NCBI GenBank assembly: GCA_030037885.1
Contig: JASHPU010000257.1
Coordinates: 1-64,000 of the forward strand
From: Xanthobacteraceae bacterium
GTDB lineage: Bacteria; Pseudomonadota; Alphaproteobacteria; Rhizobiales; Xanthobacteraceae
Direction of reading: 5' to 3'
Length of the DNA stretch: 64,000 bases
The stretch's first letter is position 1, and each line of letters opens with the position of its first letter. The position numbers and the translations under genes were made by a program. This document shows positions 47,833 to 57,297 of the stretch, in pieces. Below the pieces are notes generated by a model that was not told where the DNA came from, made no database searches, and saw nothing but the letters and a program-made list of their open reading frames with translations.

Positions 47833-48573
47833 TTACTGGCGCCTCGGATCGGTTGCGTCGGCAATCGGCGGCTTTGGCATCGGCGCTTCGTGGACGTTGG
47901 CGGCGGAGCCGGGTTTTTTGCCCTCGTCGTCCGGCGAATCACCCTCGCCTTGCGCACCCGTTTCATCGGCGAACAGCGATGGATCGGTCAACGTCATCGG
48001 TCCGCCGACCGGCGCCGAATTGATGCGGTCGATCTGCGGACCGGCCTTGACCGTGCGTCCGGCGGACAGATCGTTGATGATGCGCGTCAAGCGGTCGGGC
48101 GTAAGATCCTCGTAATAATCGGCGTTGATCTGCACCATCGGCGCGTTGACGCAGGCGCCGAGGCACTCGACCTCGACCCAGGAGAATTTGCCGTCGGCGC
48201 TGACCGCGTTCTCGTCGCCGATCATCCGGCGCAGCACTTTCTTCAGCTCGTCGGCGCCGCGCAGCACGCACGGCGTCGTACCGCAGAATTGCACGTGGAA
48301 TTTGCCGACCGGCGCCAGGTTGAACATAGTGTAGAAGGTCGCGATTTCGAGCACGCGGATGTTCGCCATGCCGAGCAGGTCGGCGACCGCCTCGATCGCC
48401 TTCTGCGGCAGCCAGCCGCCGCACTGCTGCTGCGCCCGCCACAGGATCGGGATGACCGCCGACTGCTGCCGGCCGCGCGGATATTTCTCGATCTGCGCCC
48501 TGGCCCAGCCAAGATTCTCGGACGTGAAGGCGAAGCTCGGCGGCTGTTTCTCGGCAAGGCGACGCACGCTCAT
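47833..48573 (-). CDS. nuoE: NADH-quinone oxidoreductase subunit E with C-terminal extension
   Basis: NuoE holds the [2Fe-2S] cluster N1a, with ligands in [11 protein letters not shown] and CLGACVNAP (about 97-145). At 246 residues it is longer than E. coli NuoE (166). The last 60 residues are an acidic, Gly/Pro-rich tail ([17 protein letters not shown]) of probable disorder. The ATG at 48573 overlaps the nuoD stop (ATGA). Confidence 0.96.
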   Translation of the reverse strand: MSVRRLAEKQPPSFAFTSENLGWARAQIEKYPRGRQQSAVIPILWRAQQQCGGWLPQKAIEAVADLLGMANIRVLEIATFYTMFNLAPVGKFHVQFCGTTPCVLRGADELKKVLRRMIGDENAVSADGKFSWVEVECLGACVNAPMVQINADYYEDLTPDRLTRIINDLSAGRTVKAGPQIDRINSAPVGGPMTLTDPSLFADETGAQGEGDSPDDEGKKPGSAANVHEAPMPKPPIADATDPRRQ

Positions 48574-49760
48574 CGGTCGACCTCGCCGAACACGATGTCG
48601 ATCGAGCCGAGCACCGCCGAGACGTCGGCCAGCATGTGGCCGCGGCAGAGAAAATCCATCGCCTGCAGGTGGGGGAAGCTCGGTGCGCGGATCTTGCACT
48701 TGTACGGCCTGTTGCTGCCGTCGGCGATCAGATAGACGCCGAATTCGCCTTTCGGCGCCTCGACCGCAGCGTAAGCCTCGCCGGCCGGCACCTTGAAACC
48801 CTCGGTGTACAGCTTGAAATGATGGATCAGCGCCTCCATCGAGCGCTTCATCTCGGCGCGGCGCGGCGGCGCGATTTTACGATCTTCGATCAGTACGGGC
48901 CCCTGCCCGTCGGGCGCGCGCAGCTTGTCGATGCATTGCTTCATGATGCGTATGGACTGGCGCATCTCCTCCATGCGTATCAGATAGCGGTCGTAGCAGT
49001 CGCCGTTTTTGCCGACCGGAATGTCGAACGCGAGCTCGGAATAGCATTCGTAGGGCTGCGCCCGGCGCAAATCCCAGGCGGCGCCGGAGCCGCGCACCAT
49101 GACGCCGGAAAAACCCCGCGCCCAAGCGTCTTCCAGCTTGACCACGCCGATACCGACATTGCGCTGCTTGAAGATGCGGTTGTCGGTGAGCAGCACCTCG
49201 ATATCGTCGCAGACTTTCAGGAACGGATCGCAGAATGCCGCGATGTCGTCGATCAGCTGCGGCGGCAGGTCCTGGTGCACGCCGCCGACGCGGAAATAGG
49301 CCGCGTGCAAACGCGAGCCGGAGGCGCGCTCGTAGAACACCATGAGCTTCTCGCGCTCCTCGAAGCCCCACAGCGGCGGGGTGAGCGCGCCGACGTCCAT
49401 CGCCTGCGTCGTGACATTGAGCAAATGCGACAACAGGCGGCCAATCTCGCAGTACAGCACACGGATGAGCTGTGCGCGCCGGGGTATATCGATGCCGAGC
49501 AGCTTTTCCGCCGCCAGGCAGAACGCGTGCTCCTGGTTGATCGGCGCGACGTAATCGAGCCGGTCGAAATACGGAATCGCTTGCAGATAGGTCTTGTGCT
49601 CGATCAGCTTCTCGGTGCCGCGATGCAGAAGGCCGATATGCGGATCGACGCGCTCCACCACCTCGCCGTCGAGCTCGAGCACCAGCCGCAGCACGCCGTG
49701 CGCCGCCGGGTGCTGCGGCCCGAAATTGATGGTAAAGTTGCGAGTGGAGGCCTCTGTCAT
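48570..49760 (-). CDS. nuoD: NADH-quinone oxidoreductase subunit D
   Basis: NuoD forms the quinone site with NuoB. The 396-residue protein shows [20 protein letters not shown] (12-31) with the quinone-binding His, [16 protein letters not shown], and C-terminal IVFGEVDR. It lies downstream of the four-helix-bundle cassette, which separates it from nuoC; most genomes keep nuoC and nuoD adjacent. Confidence 0.97.
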   Translation of the reverse strand: MTEASTRNFTINFGPQHPAAHGVLRLVLELDGEVVERVDPHIGLLHRGTEKLIEHKTYLQAIPYFDRLDYVAPINQEHAFCLAAEKLLGIDIPRRAQLIRVLYCEIGRLLSHLLNVTTQAMDVGALTPPLWGFEEREKLMVFYERASGSRLHAAYFRVGGVHQDLPPQLIDDIAAFCDPFLKVCDDIEVLLTDNRIFKQRNVGIGVVKLEDAWARGFSGVMVRGSGAAWDLRRAQPYECYSELAFDIPVGKNGDCYDRYLIRMEEMRQSIRIMKQCIDKLRAPDGQGPVLIEDRKIAPPRRAEMKRSMEALIHHFKLYTEGFKVPAGEAYAAVEAPKGEFGVYLIADGSNRPYKCKIRAPSFPHLQAMDFLCRGHMLADVSAVLGSIDIVFGEVDR

Positions 49761-49779
49761 CAGAGAATCATCGTCTAAT

Positions 49780-49814
49780 GCGAATGGCGAATGGCGAATG
49801 GCGAATGGCGAATG
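49780..49814. repeat. five tandem GCGAATG heptamers (left flank of cassette)
   Basis: Five perfect copies of GCGAATG lie between the nuoD start and the four-helix-bundle gene stop. They are inverted relative to the array at 50216-50250, so the two could pair in DNA or RNA as a stem of about 30 bp enclosing the gene. Confidence 0.85.
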
Positions 49815-49830
49815 GTGCGCGCGTCGGATA

Positions 49831-50208
49831 TCAACGCTTCTCCTGCAGCGAGCGAATGAGCAAGCGAAGCATCTTTCCCAAAGCCTCGCATTGTTGCATC
49901 GGGCCGATTATCTCGCCGCTCTTTATCAGGCCGACGCATGCGGCCAGCTGTAAATGCGTCTCCAATTCCTTCAAAGAACCCTGAGCGATACGAAGGTATT
50001 GGATAAAGGATTGGGTATTCTCCCGACCGTGACCTTCCGCGATATTCGCCGGTATCGATGCCGCCGCTCGCCGGATCTGAGCAGCAAGTCCGAACATCTC
50101 CTCTCTCGGGAAAGCGCGAGTGAGGCGATAGCTGAGTTCGGCGAGAGTCATTCCCTCCTGCCAAACACGAAGGTCGCGATAGGATTTTATCGTTCGACCG
50201 CTCGACAT
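49831..50208 (-). CDS. four-helix-bundle protein (23S rRNA intervening-sequence protein family)
   Basis: 125 residues matching the S23/IVP family (Pfam 23S_rRNA_IVP): [19 protein letters not shown] (9-27), [30 protein letters not shown] and [20 protein letters not shown]. Relatives lie in intervening sequences of 23S rRNA genes or in diversity-generating elements (Avd), and form basic pentamers that bind nucleic acid. Here the gene sits within the nuo operon, bracketed by inverted heptamer arrays. No reverse transcriptase is nearby. It is read in the operon direction, so it is probably expressed. Confidence 0.88.
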   Translation of the reverse strand: MSSGRTIKSYRDLRVWQEGMTLAELSYRLTRAFPREEMFGLAAQIRRAAASIPANIAEGHGRENTQSFIQYLRIAQGSLKELETHLQLAACVGLIKSGEIIGPMQQCEALGKMLRLLIRSLQEKR

Positions 50209-50215
50209 TCATCTC

Positions 50216-50250
50216 TATTCGCCACTCGCTATTCGCCATTCGCCATTACC
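50216..50250. repeat. inverted CATTCGC-type heptamers (right flank of cassette)
   Basis: TATTCGC, CACTCGC, TATTCGC, CATTCGC and a partial CATTACC follow one another. They are the inverted complement of the left array. The array overlaps the last codons and stop of the thioesterase gene (stop at 50229-50231). Confidence 0.8.
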
Positions 50251-50681
50251 ATCTGCAAATCTGCCGCCTTTTTGGCCTTGGCGGCGAGCCGCCCATTAAA
50301 CCTGTCCCACTTCACCACGAAGCGTTCGTGGCGGCCTTCGCCGATCAGATCGATGCCGTCGTGGGCCTTGACCTTGAAGGTGATCCGATTGTCAACGATC
50401 TCGGTTACTTCGACGTCGACCGTTACCGTCAACCCAGGCGGCGTTGCGGCGAGATGGCTGACATCGACGTGCACGCCGACGCTGCCTTCGCCGGGATCGA
50501 GATGCGGCGCCAACAGCTGCGTGCAGGTCCACTCCATCAGCACGATCATGAAGCCGGTGGCGAACACCTTCGGCATCGCCGCGATCTCGGGCGCCTCCGG
50601 ATAGGTGTACGGCACCGTCTTGTTCTCCGGCACCCTGTAGGCGAAGCGGTGGGTAAGCCCCCGTTTGAGCGTGGGTTTCAT
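50229..50681 (-). CDS. FlK-like acyl-CoA thioesterase in the nuo operon
   Basis: 150-residue hot-dog thioesterase. Thr42 (FATGFM), Glu50 (VLMEW) and His76 (VSHLAATPPG) coincide in type and number with the catalytic triad of fluoroacetyl-CoA thioesterase FlK. FlK's gate residues Phe33 and Phe36 appear as Ile33 and Met36, so fluoroacetyl-CoA is probably not the substrate. The last residues (MANGE) are encoded by the heptamer repeat, so the native 3' end seems to have been replaced by the insertion. It starts two bases after nuoC and lies between nuoC and nuoD. Confidence 0.85.
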   Translation of the reverse strand: MKPTLKRGLTHRFAYRVPENKTVPYTYPEAPEIAAMPKVFATGFMIVLMEWTCTQLLAPHLDPGEGSVGVHVDVSHLAATPPGLTVTVDVEVTEIVDNRITFKVKAHDGIDLIGEGRHERFVVKWDRFNGRLAAKAKKAADLQMVMANGE

Positions 50682-50682
50682 C

Positions 50683-51306
50683 TCAACCCCCCTGCCCGCC
50701 GCCCGGCTTCGACGCCTTCTCGTCGCCGGGCAGGACGTAGTCGGTGCCTTCCCAAGGCGACAGGAAATCGAAGGTGCGGAATTCCTGGGTCAGCCGCACC
50801 GGCTCGTAGACGACGCGCTTGAGTTCGTCGTCGTAGCGCACCTCGACAAAGCCGGTCAGCGGAAAATCCTTGCGCAGCGGATGGCCCTCGAAACCGTAAT
50901 CGGTCAGGATGCGGCGCATATCCGGATGGCCGGTGAACACGATGCCGTAAAGATCGAACACTTCGCGTTCGAACCAATCGGCGCCGGCGTAAACGTCGAT
51001 GATGGACGGGACCGGCATCGTCTCGTGGGTCGCCGTCTTCACGCGCACGCGCACGTTATGCTTGGGCGAGAGCAGGTGATAGACCACGTCGAAGCGCCGC
51101 TCGCGGCTCGGCCAGTCGACCGCGGTGATATCGATGATGCAGCAGAACTGGCAGCGCGGGTCGTCGCGCAGAAAGCGCATCACCGCGACGATGTCGGCGG
51201 CGCTGGCGGTGACGTTCAGCTCGTGAAAGTCCACGCTATAGGCAGTGACCGCGTTGGGCAGCGCGGCAGCGATGGTCCGGCCGAGCGTATCGAGCGTCTC
51301 GTTCAT
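50683..51306 (-). CDS. nuoC: NADH-quinone oxidoreductase subunit C
   Basis: NuoC is the 30-kDa peripheral subunit. The 207-residue protein has the signature [19 protein letters not shown] (residues 113-134, with [20 protein letters not shown]). The ATG at 51306 lies two bases after nuoB. The Gly-rich tail ends just before the thioesterase. Confidence 0.97.
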   Translation of the reverse strand: MNETLDTLGRTIAAALPNAVTAYSVDFHELNVTASAADIVAVMRFLRDDPRCQFCCIIDITAVDWPSRERRFDVVYHLLSPKHNVRVRVKTATHETMPVPSIIDVYAGADWFEREVFDLYGIVFTGHPDMRRILTDYGFEGHPLRKDFPLTGFVEVRYDDELKRVVYEPVRLTQEFRTFDFLSPWEGTDYVLPGDEKASKPGGGQGG

Positions 51307-51308
51307 GA

Positions 51309-51881
51309 TCAGCGCTCGATTGTCGCAGTGCGGCGGATCTTCTTTTGCAGCAGCAGTATGCCGTAGAGCAGCGCCTCGGCAGACGGCGGACAGCCCGGCA
51401 CGTAGATGTCGACCGGCACGACGCGATCGCAGCCGCGCACCACCGAATACGAATAATGGTAATAGCCGCCGCCGTTGGCGCACGACCCCATCGAGATGAC
51501 GTAGCGCGGCTCCGGCATCTGGTCGTAGACCTTGCGCAGCGCCGGCGCCATCTTGTTGCACAATGTACCGGCGACGATCATCACGTCGGACTGGCGTGGC
51601 GAGGCGCGCGGCGCGAAGCCGAAGCGTTCGACGTCGTAGCGCGGCATCGACACCTGCATCATTTCGATGGCGCAGCAGGCGAGCCCGAACGTCATCCACA
51701 TCAGCGAGCCGGTGCGGGCCCAGGCAATCAGATCGTCAGCCGCTGCGACAAGAAAGCCCTTGTCGGTGAGCTGGCTATTGACGTCGGAGAAAAACGGGTC
51801 GTCGGCGCCGATCGGCTTGCCGGTCCGCGGCTCGAGCACGCCCCGGGACGGTGCGGCGATGGCGGGTTCGCTCAATCCCAT
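51309..51881 (-). CDS. nuoB: NADH-quinone oxidoreductase subunit B
   Basis: NuoB carries cluster N2, the last Fe-S cluster before quinone. Ligands are visible in [11 protein letters not shown] (adjacent Cys pair), [10 protein letters not shown] and [14 protein letters not shown]. The ATG at 51881, with GAAGGGAGC upstream, gives 190 residues and overlaps the nuoA end; an in-frame ATG at 51902 is an alternative. Confidence 0.96.
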   Translation of the reverse strand: MGLSEPAIAAPSRGVLEPRTGKPIGADDPFFSDVNSQLTDKGFLVAAADDLIAWARTGSLMWMTFGLACCAIEMMQVSMPRYDVERFGFAPRASPRQSDVMIVAGTLCNKMAPALRKVYDQMPEPRYVISMGSCANGGGYYHYSYSVVRGCDRVVPVDIYVPGCPPSAEALLYGILLLQKKIRRTATIER

Positions 51882-52249
51882 TCGAGCGCTCCCTTCTTCC
51901 ATTCATAGATAAAACCGATCGTCAGTACCGCAAGGAAGATCATCATCGCCCAGAAGCCGAACGCGCCGACCTGCCCGAATGTCGCAGCCCACGGAAACAG
52001 GAACGTAACTTCCAGATCGAAGATGATGAACAGGATCGCCACCAGATAGAAGCGCACGTCGAACTTCATGCGGGCGTCGTCGAAGGCGTTGAAGCCGCAC
52101 TCGTAGGCCGACAGTTTTTCCGGATCGGGCTGCTTGTAGGCAAGCAGAAAGGCCGAGGCGAGCAGCGCCAGCGCGATCACGGCGGAAACGCCGATGAAGA
52201 TGATGAGCGGCAGATAGGCAAGCAGCAACTGGTTCATCGCTTCGCTCAT
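51872..52249 (-). CDS. nuoA: NADH-quinone oxidoreductase subunit A
   Basis: NuoA is a three-helix membrane subunit of 125 residues. [20 protein letters not shown] with the conserved Cys-containing loop and [15 protein letters not shown] identify it. The start is ATG 52249 or ATG 52237; neither has a strong ribosome site. It is the first gene of the nuo operon. Confidence 0.95.
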   Translation of the reverse strand: MSEAMNQLLLAYLPLIIFIGVSAVIALALLASAFLLAYKQPDPEKLSAYECGFNAFDDARMKFDVRFYLVAILFIIFDLEVTFLFPWAATFGQVGAFGFWAMMIFLAVLTIGFIYEWKKGALEWD

Positions 52250-52639
52250 CGACAGTACTTGTGAAAAACAAACTCCGGTTACGGCATCAACATGTCCATC
52301 GCCGCGGCCTTCCGCAACGATCCCGCCCTCCCCCGTTGCGGGGTGCATCAGGGTGCGGAGAGCGACTGATTTGCCGGCAAAATCGGCGGATTCGCGCTGC
52401 AAATCGAACGCGGCGACCCTTACCGCAGCGCACCGCAAGGCGCAAGGCGCGGGGCAAGCGCAATACATGACATAAACATGGTCGCACGGGCCGGTCTTGG
52501 CTTTCGCAAGTCCGAGTACGGGCAAATCGACCTGGGGCGCCATGCGTCGGTTCCCGGCATTGACGCGGTTGCCGACCGCAATGCTACGATCCGGCAAGAA
52601 ATGGCAGGATCCGACAAGAGTTGCGCCGGGAGGAAAGCG
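52250..52639. other. 390-base divergent intergenic region (nuo promoter region)
   Basis: This lies between leftward nuoA and a rightward Bug gene, so it must contain the promoters for both. No confident -35/-10 pair or operator was picked out. A purine-rich GGGAGGAA ribosome site (52629-52636) belongs to the Bug gene. No credible extra ORF was seen. Confidence 0.6.
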
Positions 52640-53635
52640 ATGCAGCCGACGAGCGTTCGGCGGCACGGCTTACGCGCGCGCGTCATCGTGGCGCTGGCGG
52701 GTACGCTTACGCTTGCCGCAGCGCTGCCGGCCGCCGCGGAAAACTTTCCGGATCACCCGATCAAGCTGATCGTGCCGTTCGGACCCGGCGGTCCGCCGGA
52801 CGTGGCGGCTCGCCTCATCGGCGCGTACCTCTCCGACCATCTCGGTCCGGTGGTGGTCGAGAACCACGTCGGCGCCGGCGGCACGCTGGCGGCGCGCGCC
52901 GTCGCCACGGCAGCGCCAGACGGCTACACATTATTGGCCGGCACCGCCGGCTCGCTGTCGATCAGCCCGCAGCTGTACAAGAACGCCGGCATCCACCCGC
53001 TGAAGGATTTTGCCGCGGTGGCGCTCGTCTCCTCGGCGCCGCTGGTGCTGGCGGTCCACAAGTCGGTTCCGGCGCACAGCGTCAAGGCGCTGGTCGCCTA
53101 CGCCAAGGCCAATCCGGGCAAATTGAACTACGGCGCGGTGATCGGCACGCCGCCGCACTTGAGCGGCGAAATGTTCAAGCACATCACCGGCGCCGACATC
53201 GTGTTCGTGCCGTACAAATCGGCAAGCCAGGCGACCACCGACGTGCTAGCGGGCCAGATGAACATGACCTTCGAAGGCACGACCGCCATCGTGCCGCTGA
53301 TCAAGTCCGGCCAGTTGCGGGCGCTGGCAGTGACCGCCCCGCAGCGCATCCCGGAACTGCCGGATGTGCCGACCATGGATGAACTCGGCTACCGCGGCAT
53401 GCCGCCGGATTCGTGGCAGGCGATCGTGGCGCCGGCCGGCACGCCGGCGCCGATCATCGACAAGATCAATGTGGTGGTGAACCAGGGCCTGGCGACGCCG
53501 GCGATGCAGGAAAAAATCAGGCGGCTCGGCGGCGTGCCGGAACCGCATTCGGTCAAGGAGTTTGCCGACTTCATCGCCGCCCAATACAAGCGCTGGGGCG
53601 ACGTGCTTCGCATCACCGGCGTGATGCTCAATTGA
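52640..53635 (+). CDS. Bug/TctC substrate-binding protein
   Basis: 331 residues. A Sec-type signal ([20 protein letters not shown], about 14-33) precedes the Bug motifs [31 protein letters not shown] and [20 protein letters not shown]. Unlike the first cluster it lacks a twin-arginine motif. The ATG at 52640 follows GGGAGGAA. It starts a Bug-Bug-hydrolase operon divergent from nuo. Ligand unknown. Confidence 0.9.
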   Translation: MQPTSVRRHGLRARVIVALAGTLTLAAALPAAAENFPDHPIKLIVPFGPGGPPDVAARLIGAYLSDHLGPVVVENHVGAGGTLAARAVATAAPDGYTLLAGTAGSLSISPQLYKNAGIHPLKDFAAVALVSSAPLVLAVHKSVPAHSVKALVAYAKANPGKLNYGAVIGTPPHLSGEMFKHITGADIVFVPYKSASQATTDVLAGQMNMTFEGTTAIVPLIKSGQLRALAVTAPQRIPELPDVPTMDELGYRGMPPDSWQAIVAPAGTPAPIIDKINVVVNQGLATPAMQEKIRRLGGVPEPHSVKEFADFIAAQYKRWGDVLRITGVMLN

Positions 53636-53651
53636 GGTAGAAACGCGAAAT

Positions 53652-54647
53652 ATGCAAATGCCTCATTCGTTGGTCCGCTTTCGACTCGCGTTCGTCCTGT
53701 TGGCCGCTGCGGCCGCCGTCCTGCTCGCTGCGCCGTCGAGCCGGGCCGACGATTATCCGTCGCGGCCGGTAAAAATCATCGTGCCGTTCGGCGCCGGCGG
53801 CCCGACCGACGTCTATACCCGCGACATCGCCGAGGAATTGCGCCAAGCGCTGCACCAGCCATTCGTCATGGAGAACCGCCCGGGCGCCGGCACCACCATC
53901 GGCACCGAGCTTGTCGCCCACGCGACGCCCGACGGCTACACGCTGCTGATGGCCAGCAGCACCCAGACCGTCAACGAGACATTGTACGAAAACAAGCCGT
54001 ACAGCCTGCTGCGCGACCTCGTGCCGGTCGCACCGTTGATGGAGAACGATCTGGTGCTGGTCGTAAACCCGTCGGTACCGGCAAAAAATCTGACCGCGTT
54101 CTTGGCGCTGGCGCGGGCCAAGCCGGGAACCATCAATTTCGGTTCATCCGGGCCCGGCTCGAACTATCACATGGCGGCGGAGCTTCTGAAGCAGCTCACC
54201 GGCATCAACATCGTGCACGTGCCGTACAAGGGTTCCACCGGCATGCGCATCGATATCCTCAGCGGCCAAATCCAAATGCTGTTCGACTCCATTCCGACCA
54301 TGACTCCCCAAATCAAGGCTGGCAAAGTGCGCGCGCTGGGCACCAGCGGCCTCAAGCGCTCGCCCATTCTGCCGGACGTGCCGACCATCGCCGAAACCGT
54401 TCCGGGCTTTCAGTTCAGCCAATGGGTCGGCTTCATGGCGCCGAAAGGCACGCCGGCGCCGATCATCGACACGCTCAATCGCACCATCACGGCGATCTTG
54501 AGCCGACCCGACATCAAGGCGTCCTGGGAGGCGCAAGGCGCAACACCGATGGTGATGACGCAGCCGCAATTCGCCGCCTTCATGCAGGCGCAGGTCGACA
54601 AATGGGCCAAGGTGATCAAGACCAATCACATCGCGCTTATTCATTAA
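53652..54647 (+). CDS. Bug/TctC substrate-binding protein
   Basis: 331 residues. The Sec signal (LAFVLLAAAAAVLLAAPSS, about 12-30, then RADD) is followed by YPSRPVKIIVPFGAGGPTD, DGYTLLMASSTQ and HVPYKGSTGMRIDILSGQIQ. It lies 16 bases after the previous gene and 16 before the hydrolase, so one transcript is likely. Confidence 0.9.
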   Translation: MQMPHSLVRFRLAFVLLAAAAAVLLAAPSSRADDYPSRPVKIIVPFGAGGPTDVYTRDIAEELRQALHQPFVMENRPGAGTTIGTELVAHATPDGYTLLMASSTQTVNETLYENKPYSLLRDLVPVAPLMENDLVLVVNPSVPAKNLTAFLALARAKPGTINFGSSGPGSNYHMAAELLKQLTGINIVHVPYKGSTGMRIDILSGQIQMLFDSIPTMTPQIKAGKVRALGTSGLKRSPILPDVPTIAETVPGFQFSQWVGFMAPKGTPAPIIDTLNRTITAILSRPDIKASWEAQGATPMVMTQPQFAAFMQAQVDKWAKVIKTNHIALIH

Positions 54648-54663
54648 CTCAGGACACGGAGCC

Positions 54664-55596
54664 ATGAACGACGTCGCCACGCAGAGCACCGCCGCGGTCA
54701 AAAGCGAAGAGCATTGGACGGAAAAACCCGGCGGGGTGAAGCTGTTCATGTTCGAGAAATACGCCGCCGCACCGGCAAAAGCGGCAGGCACCATTCTGTT
54801 CGTCCACGGCTCGTCGATGGCAGCGCAGCCGACCTTCGATCTGCAGGTGCCGGGCCGGCCCGATTCATCGGCGATGGATTTTTTCGCCAAGAAAAACTTC
54901 GATTGCTGGTGCGTCGACATGGAGGGCTACGGCCGCTCCACCAAAGACCGCGACAACAATGCGCCGATCGCGCAGGGCGCCGACGATTGCCTCGCTGCCG
55001 CCGCCTATATTCAAAAACTGCGCGGCAACCGCCCGTTTATGGTCTACGGCATTTCCTCGGGCGCGCTGCGCGCCGCTTTGTTCGCGCAGCGCCATCCGGC
55101 GCTGGTCGGCCGGCTCGCGCTCGACGCCATGGTGTGGACCGGCGAAGGCTCGCCGACACTGGCGGGGCGGCGCAAGAAGCTGCCCGAGTTTGCCGCCAAG
55201 AACCGCCGGCCAATCGACAAGGCGTTCATCCATTCGATCTTCGACCGCGACCATCCCGGCACCGCCGAGGAACGCGTCATCGATGCCTTCGCCGACGCCG
55301 TGATCGCGCTCGACACGTCGGTGCCGACCGGCACCTATGTCGACATGTGCGCGCACCTTCCCGTGGTCGATCCGGAAAAGATCACGGTGCCGACGCTGAT
55401 CATGCGCGGCCAATGGGACGGCATCGCCGGCTTTGCCGACCTGGCGGCGTTCTTCGAGCACCTGCCCAACCCGGACAAGCATTTCGCCGTGATGCCCGGC
55501 ATCTCGCATGCCAGCTTCCAGCAGAAGAATTACATGCTGGTCTATCACATCCTCTTGAGCTTTTTCATGCAGCCGGCGCCGATCTATCGGGGATGA
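54664..55596 (+). CDS. alpha/beta hydrolase
   Basis: 310 residues with the catalytic elements of the fold: oxyanion HGSS, nucleophile elbow GISSG (near residue 127), acid in MRGQWDGIA (near 241) and His in PGISHASF (near 281). There is no signal peptide, so it acts in the cytoplasm. It is the third gene of the Bug-Bug-hydrolase unit and may open or cleave the imported ester or lactone. The substrate is unknown. Confidence 0.85.
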   Translation: MNDVATQSTAAVKSEEHWTEKPGGVKLFMFEKYAAAPAKAAGTILFVHGSSMAAQPTFDLQVPGRPDSSAMDFFAKKNFDCWCVDMEGYGRSTKDRDNNAPIAQGADDCLAAAAYIQKLRGNRPFMVYGISSGALRAALFAQRHPALVGRLALDAMVWTGEGSPTLAGRRKKLPEFAAKNRRPIDKAFIHSIFDRDHPGTAEERVIDAFADAVIALDTSVPTGTYVDMCAHLPVVDPEKITVPTLIMRGQWDGIAGFADLAAFFEHLPNPDKHFAVMPGISHASFQQKNYMLVYHILLSFFMQPAPIYRG

Positions 55597-55621
55597 TGCC
55601 GACGCGCGCTGTTCTCGCCGC

Positions 55622-56062
55622 TCACCTCACGGTGATGACCAGGCCGTTGAGATCCGCGCTGACGATGGCGCCGACCGAAGTTCCGGTAAGCGTCAGCACC
55701 GCGCCGTGCTGGTTGGTGAGCACAATCGCCTGCGCGCCACGGCCGATGGCCGCGCCGACGTTCCCGGCGGCGTAGACGCCGGAGACGTCCGCTGGGCTAC
55801 GGATGTGGCTCACGGTGCCGCGAAAGCGTGTTTCGGAGGCGCCGAAGGTGAATCCGTAGCTGAGGCCGCCGATCCCGATCGGGTATTGCCTGCCGTGGAA
55901 GAAGAGCGTGCCCGAGCCGCCCGAGCCACCGACGACAAAGCCCGCCTTGATGACCCTGAAGCTGATGCCGCCGCTGTCGGCGTATGCCGCGGACACGACG
56001 GCCGCGCCGGCCAAGACCAGCAATGCGGTCACGCTCGCACGAAGGACGGATAAGGTGCGCAT
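55622..56062 (-). CDS. secreted glycine-rich protein, function unknown
   Basis: 146 residues with a clean Sec signal (VTALLVLAGAAVVSAAYADS, about 10-29). The mature part is beta-rich and Gly-rich: VIKAGFVVGGSGGSGTLFFH, YPIGIGGLSYGFTFGASETR and AAIGRGAQAIVLTNQHGAVL. The repeated short strands suggest a small beta-barrel or jelly roll. No family was recognised with confidence; distant likeness to DUF1134/EipA-type proteins was considered. The ATG at 56062 has a GGAGG site. Confidence 0.7.
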   Translation of the reverse strand: MRTLSVLRASVTALLVLAGAAVVSAAYADSGGISFRVIKAGFVVGGSGGSGTLFFHGRQYPIGIGGLSYGFTFGASETRFRGTVSHIRSPADVSGVYAAGNVGAAIGRGAQAIVLTNQHGAVLTLTGTSVGAIVSADLNGLVITVR

Positions 56063-56384
56063 GGTGTTTCCTCCAAAAAACGAATGAGCACGCGAATCGG
56101 CTTTGCCACCCGGAACCATACTGCGCGGGCGGGCTGCCGCCTAATTTCGTGCTGCTTTCCGCGGCCCGTGACCTCCTCCAATCTTTGGGCGAGCACGCGG
56201 AGATCGCGCGGCACTTCAGATGCCGCACGGCTCTTTGTAGAGGAGATTTGGGTGCACACCACTTGGGAAAAGCAGTTTTCTGTGAATTTCGCAGTGCACT
56301 ACGCCCGCCATGAGCGCCGACTCGGTGCATTACTGGCGCACTGAGGTTCGTCGCAAATTCGGCTCTCGTCATCGGGGGACGCCG
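56063..56384. other. 322-base divergent intergenic region
   Basis: This lies between two divergent secreted-protein genes. No RNA gene, repeat or convincing ORF was seen. A GGGGGA ribosome site near 56374 serves the GTG start at 56385. Confidence 0.5.
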
Positions 56385-56861
56385 GTGGGTCGCATCAGCA
56401 TCGCTTTCAGCGTCTTTGTCGTCTTCGCCGTAGCATCCGCGTCAGCCGCCGAACTACCGGCGCGCAAGGCTGGGCTCTGGGAGATCACCATCGCGGGTTC
56501 CCATTCGATCAAAGTGCGGCAGTGCTCCGACGCGGCAAGCGATCAAGCAATGGCCCAGGCCGGCATTGGCCTTCCCGGCGACTGTCCGAAGCGTGACGTG
56601 CAGGAATCCGGCAGCGCCATCACCATCGATTCCGTGTGCAAATCTGCGGGCAAGACCACGACCTCGCACATCGTCATCACCGGCAGCTTGGACAGCAAAT
56701 ACACCATGACCATGACGAGCCAAGCGCCGGGAACGTCTGTTCGAGGACCGATGACGCTCTATGCCGAATGGCTCGGGCCCTGCCGCGCAGACCAAAAGCC
56801 GGGCGACGTGATCATGCCGGACGGCACCAAGGTCAATGTTCTCCAGGCGGCCGGCCGCTAG
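56385..56861 (+). CDS. DUF3617 secreted protein
   Basis: 158 residues from a GTG start at 56385, chosen because GGGGGA lies 8 bases upstream and the signal peptide (ISIAFSVFVVFAVASASAAE, 4-23) follows directly. The mature part begins ARKAGLWEITIAG and has conserved Cys pairs, as in DUF3617 proteins, a periplasmic family of unknown role. An in-frame ATG at 56310 would put 25 residues before the signal. Confidence 0.75.
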   Translation: MGRISIAFSVFVVFAVASASAAELPARKAGLWEITIAGSHSIKVRQCSDAASDQAMAQAGIGLPGDCPKRDVQESGSAITIDSVCKSAGKTTTSHIVITGSLDSKYTMTMTSQAPGTSVRGPMTLYAEWLGPCRADQKPGDVIMPDGTKVNVLQAAGR

Positions 56862-56986
56862 CGGTACGCGCCAAGGCGGACCGGATCGCCGAGAAAGTCT
56901 GAGGCCGCACATGGCGCCTTACCGACGCGGCCTGCCAACCCCAGCGGTCTCACAACATATTGAAATTTCAGAAGTTTTTCTGACGG

Positions 56987-57063
56987 TGGCGGGAGCGACG
57001 GGGCTCGAACCCGCGACCTCTAGCGTGACAGGCTAGCGCTCTAACCAACTGAGCTACGCCCCC
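56987..57063 (-). tRNA. tRNA-Asp (GTC)
   Basis: Read on the minus strand, GGGGGCG pairs with CGCTCCC as acceptor stem, the D arm is GCTCAGTTGGTTAGAGC, the anticodon loop CTGTCAC gives GTC, and the T arm contains GGTTCGAGCC. Discriminator is G and CCA is encoded. 77 nt including CCA. Confidence 0.97.
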
Positions 57064-57297
57064 GCGGGCGCGCCCGGCAATTAAGGCCCGGCCCCCTTTA
57101 AGTCAAGGATTTCCGGGGCCAATTGCAATTCCGCACGCTGCCTTAGAGGCGCCACAACAGCACTGGACATAACGCGCCGATGCTGAAAACATCGGTGGAA
57201 TCGGCAAAACAAGCGTGGTCAGGTCAAACCGAATCGTCTAACTGCAAAATTGGCGAGGGGCGCTGTTTCGCCGACCCCGCTTATCGAGGAGGGCCAA

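Noticed and set aside
49780-49814. Possible CRISPR-like array
   Set aside because: The units are 7 bases with no spacers; no cas genes are present anywhere in the window.
49775-50239. Frames spelling MANSEWR or MANGEWR-like N-termini around the cassette
   Set aside because: These are the heptamer repeat read as protein; the genuine product is the four-helix-bundle protein.
52478-52639. 54-codon N-terminal extension of the Bug gene starting near 52478
   Set aside because: The extension would precede the signal peptide; the ATG at 52640 has a strong ribosome site.
56063-56384. Possible decayed gene between the two secreted-protein genes
   Set aside because: Frames on both strands were read and none matched a known domain well enough to support a call.
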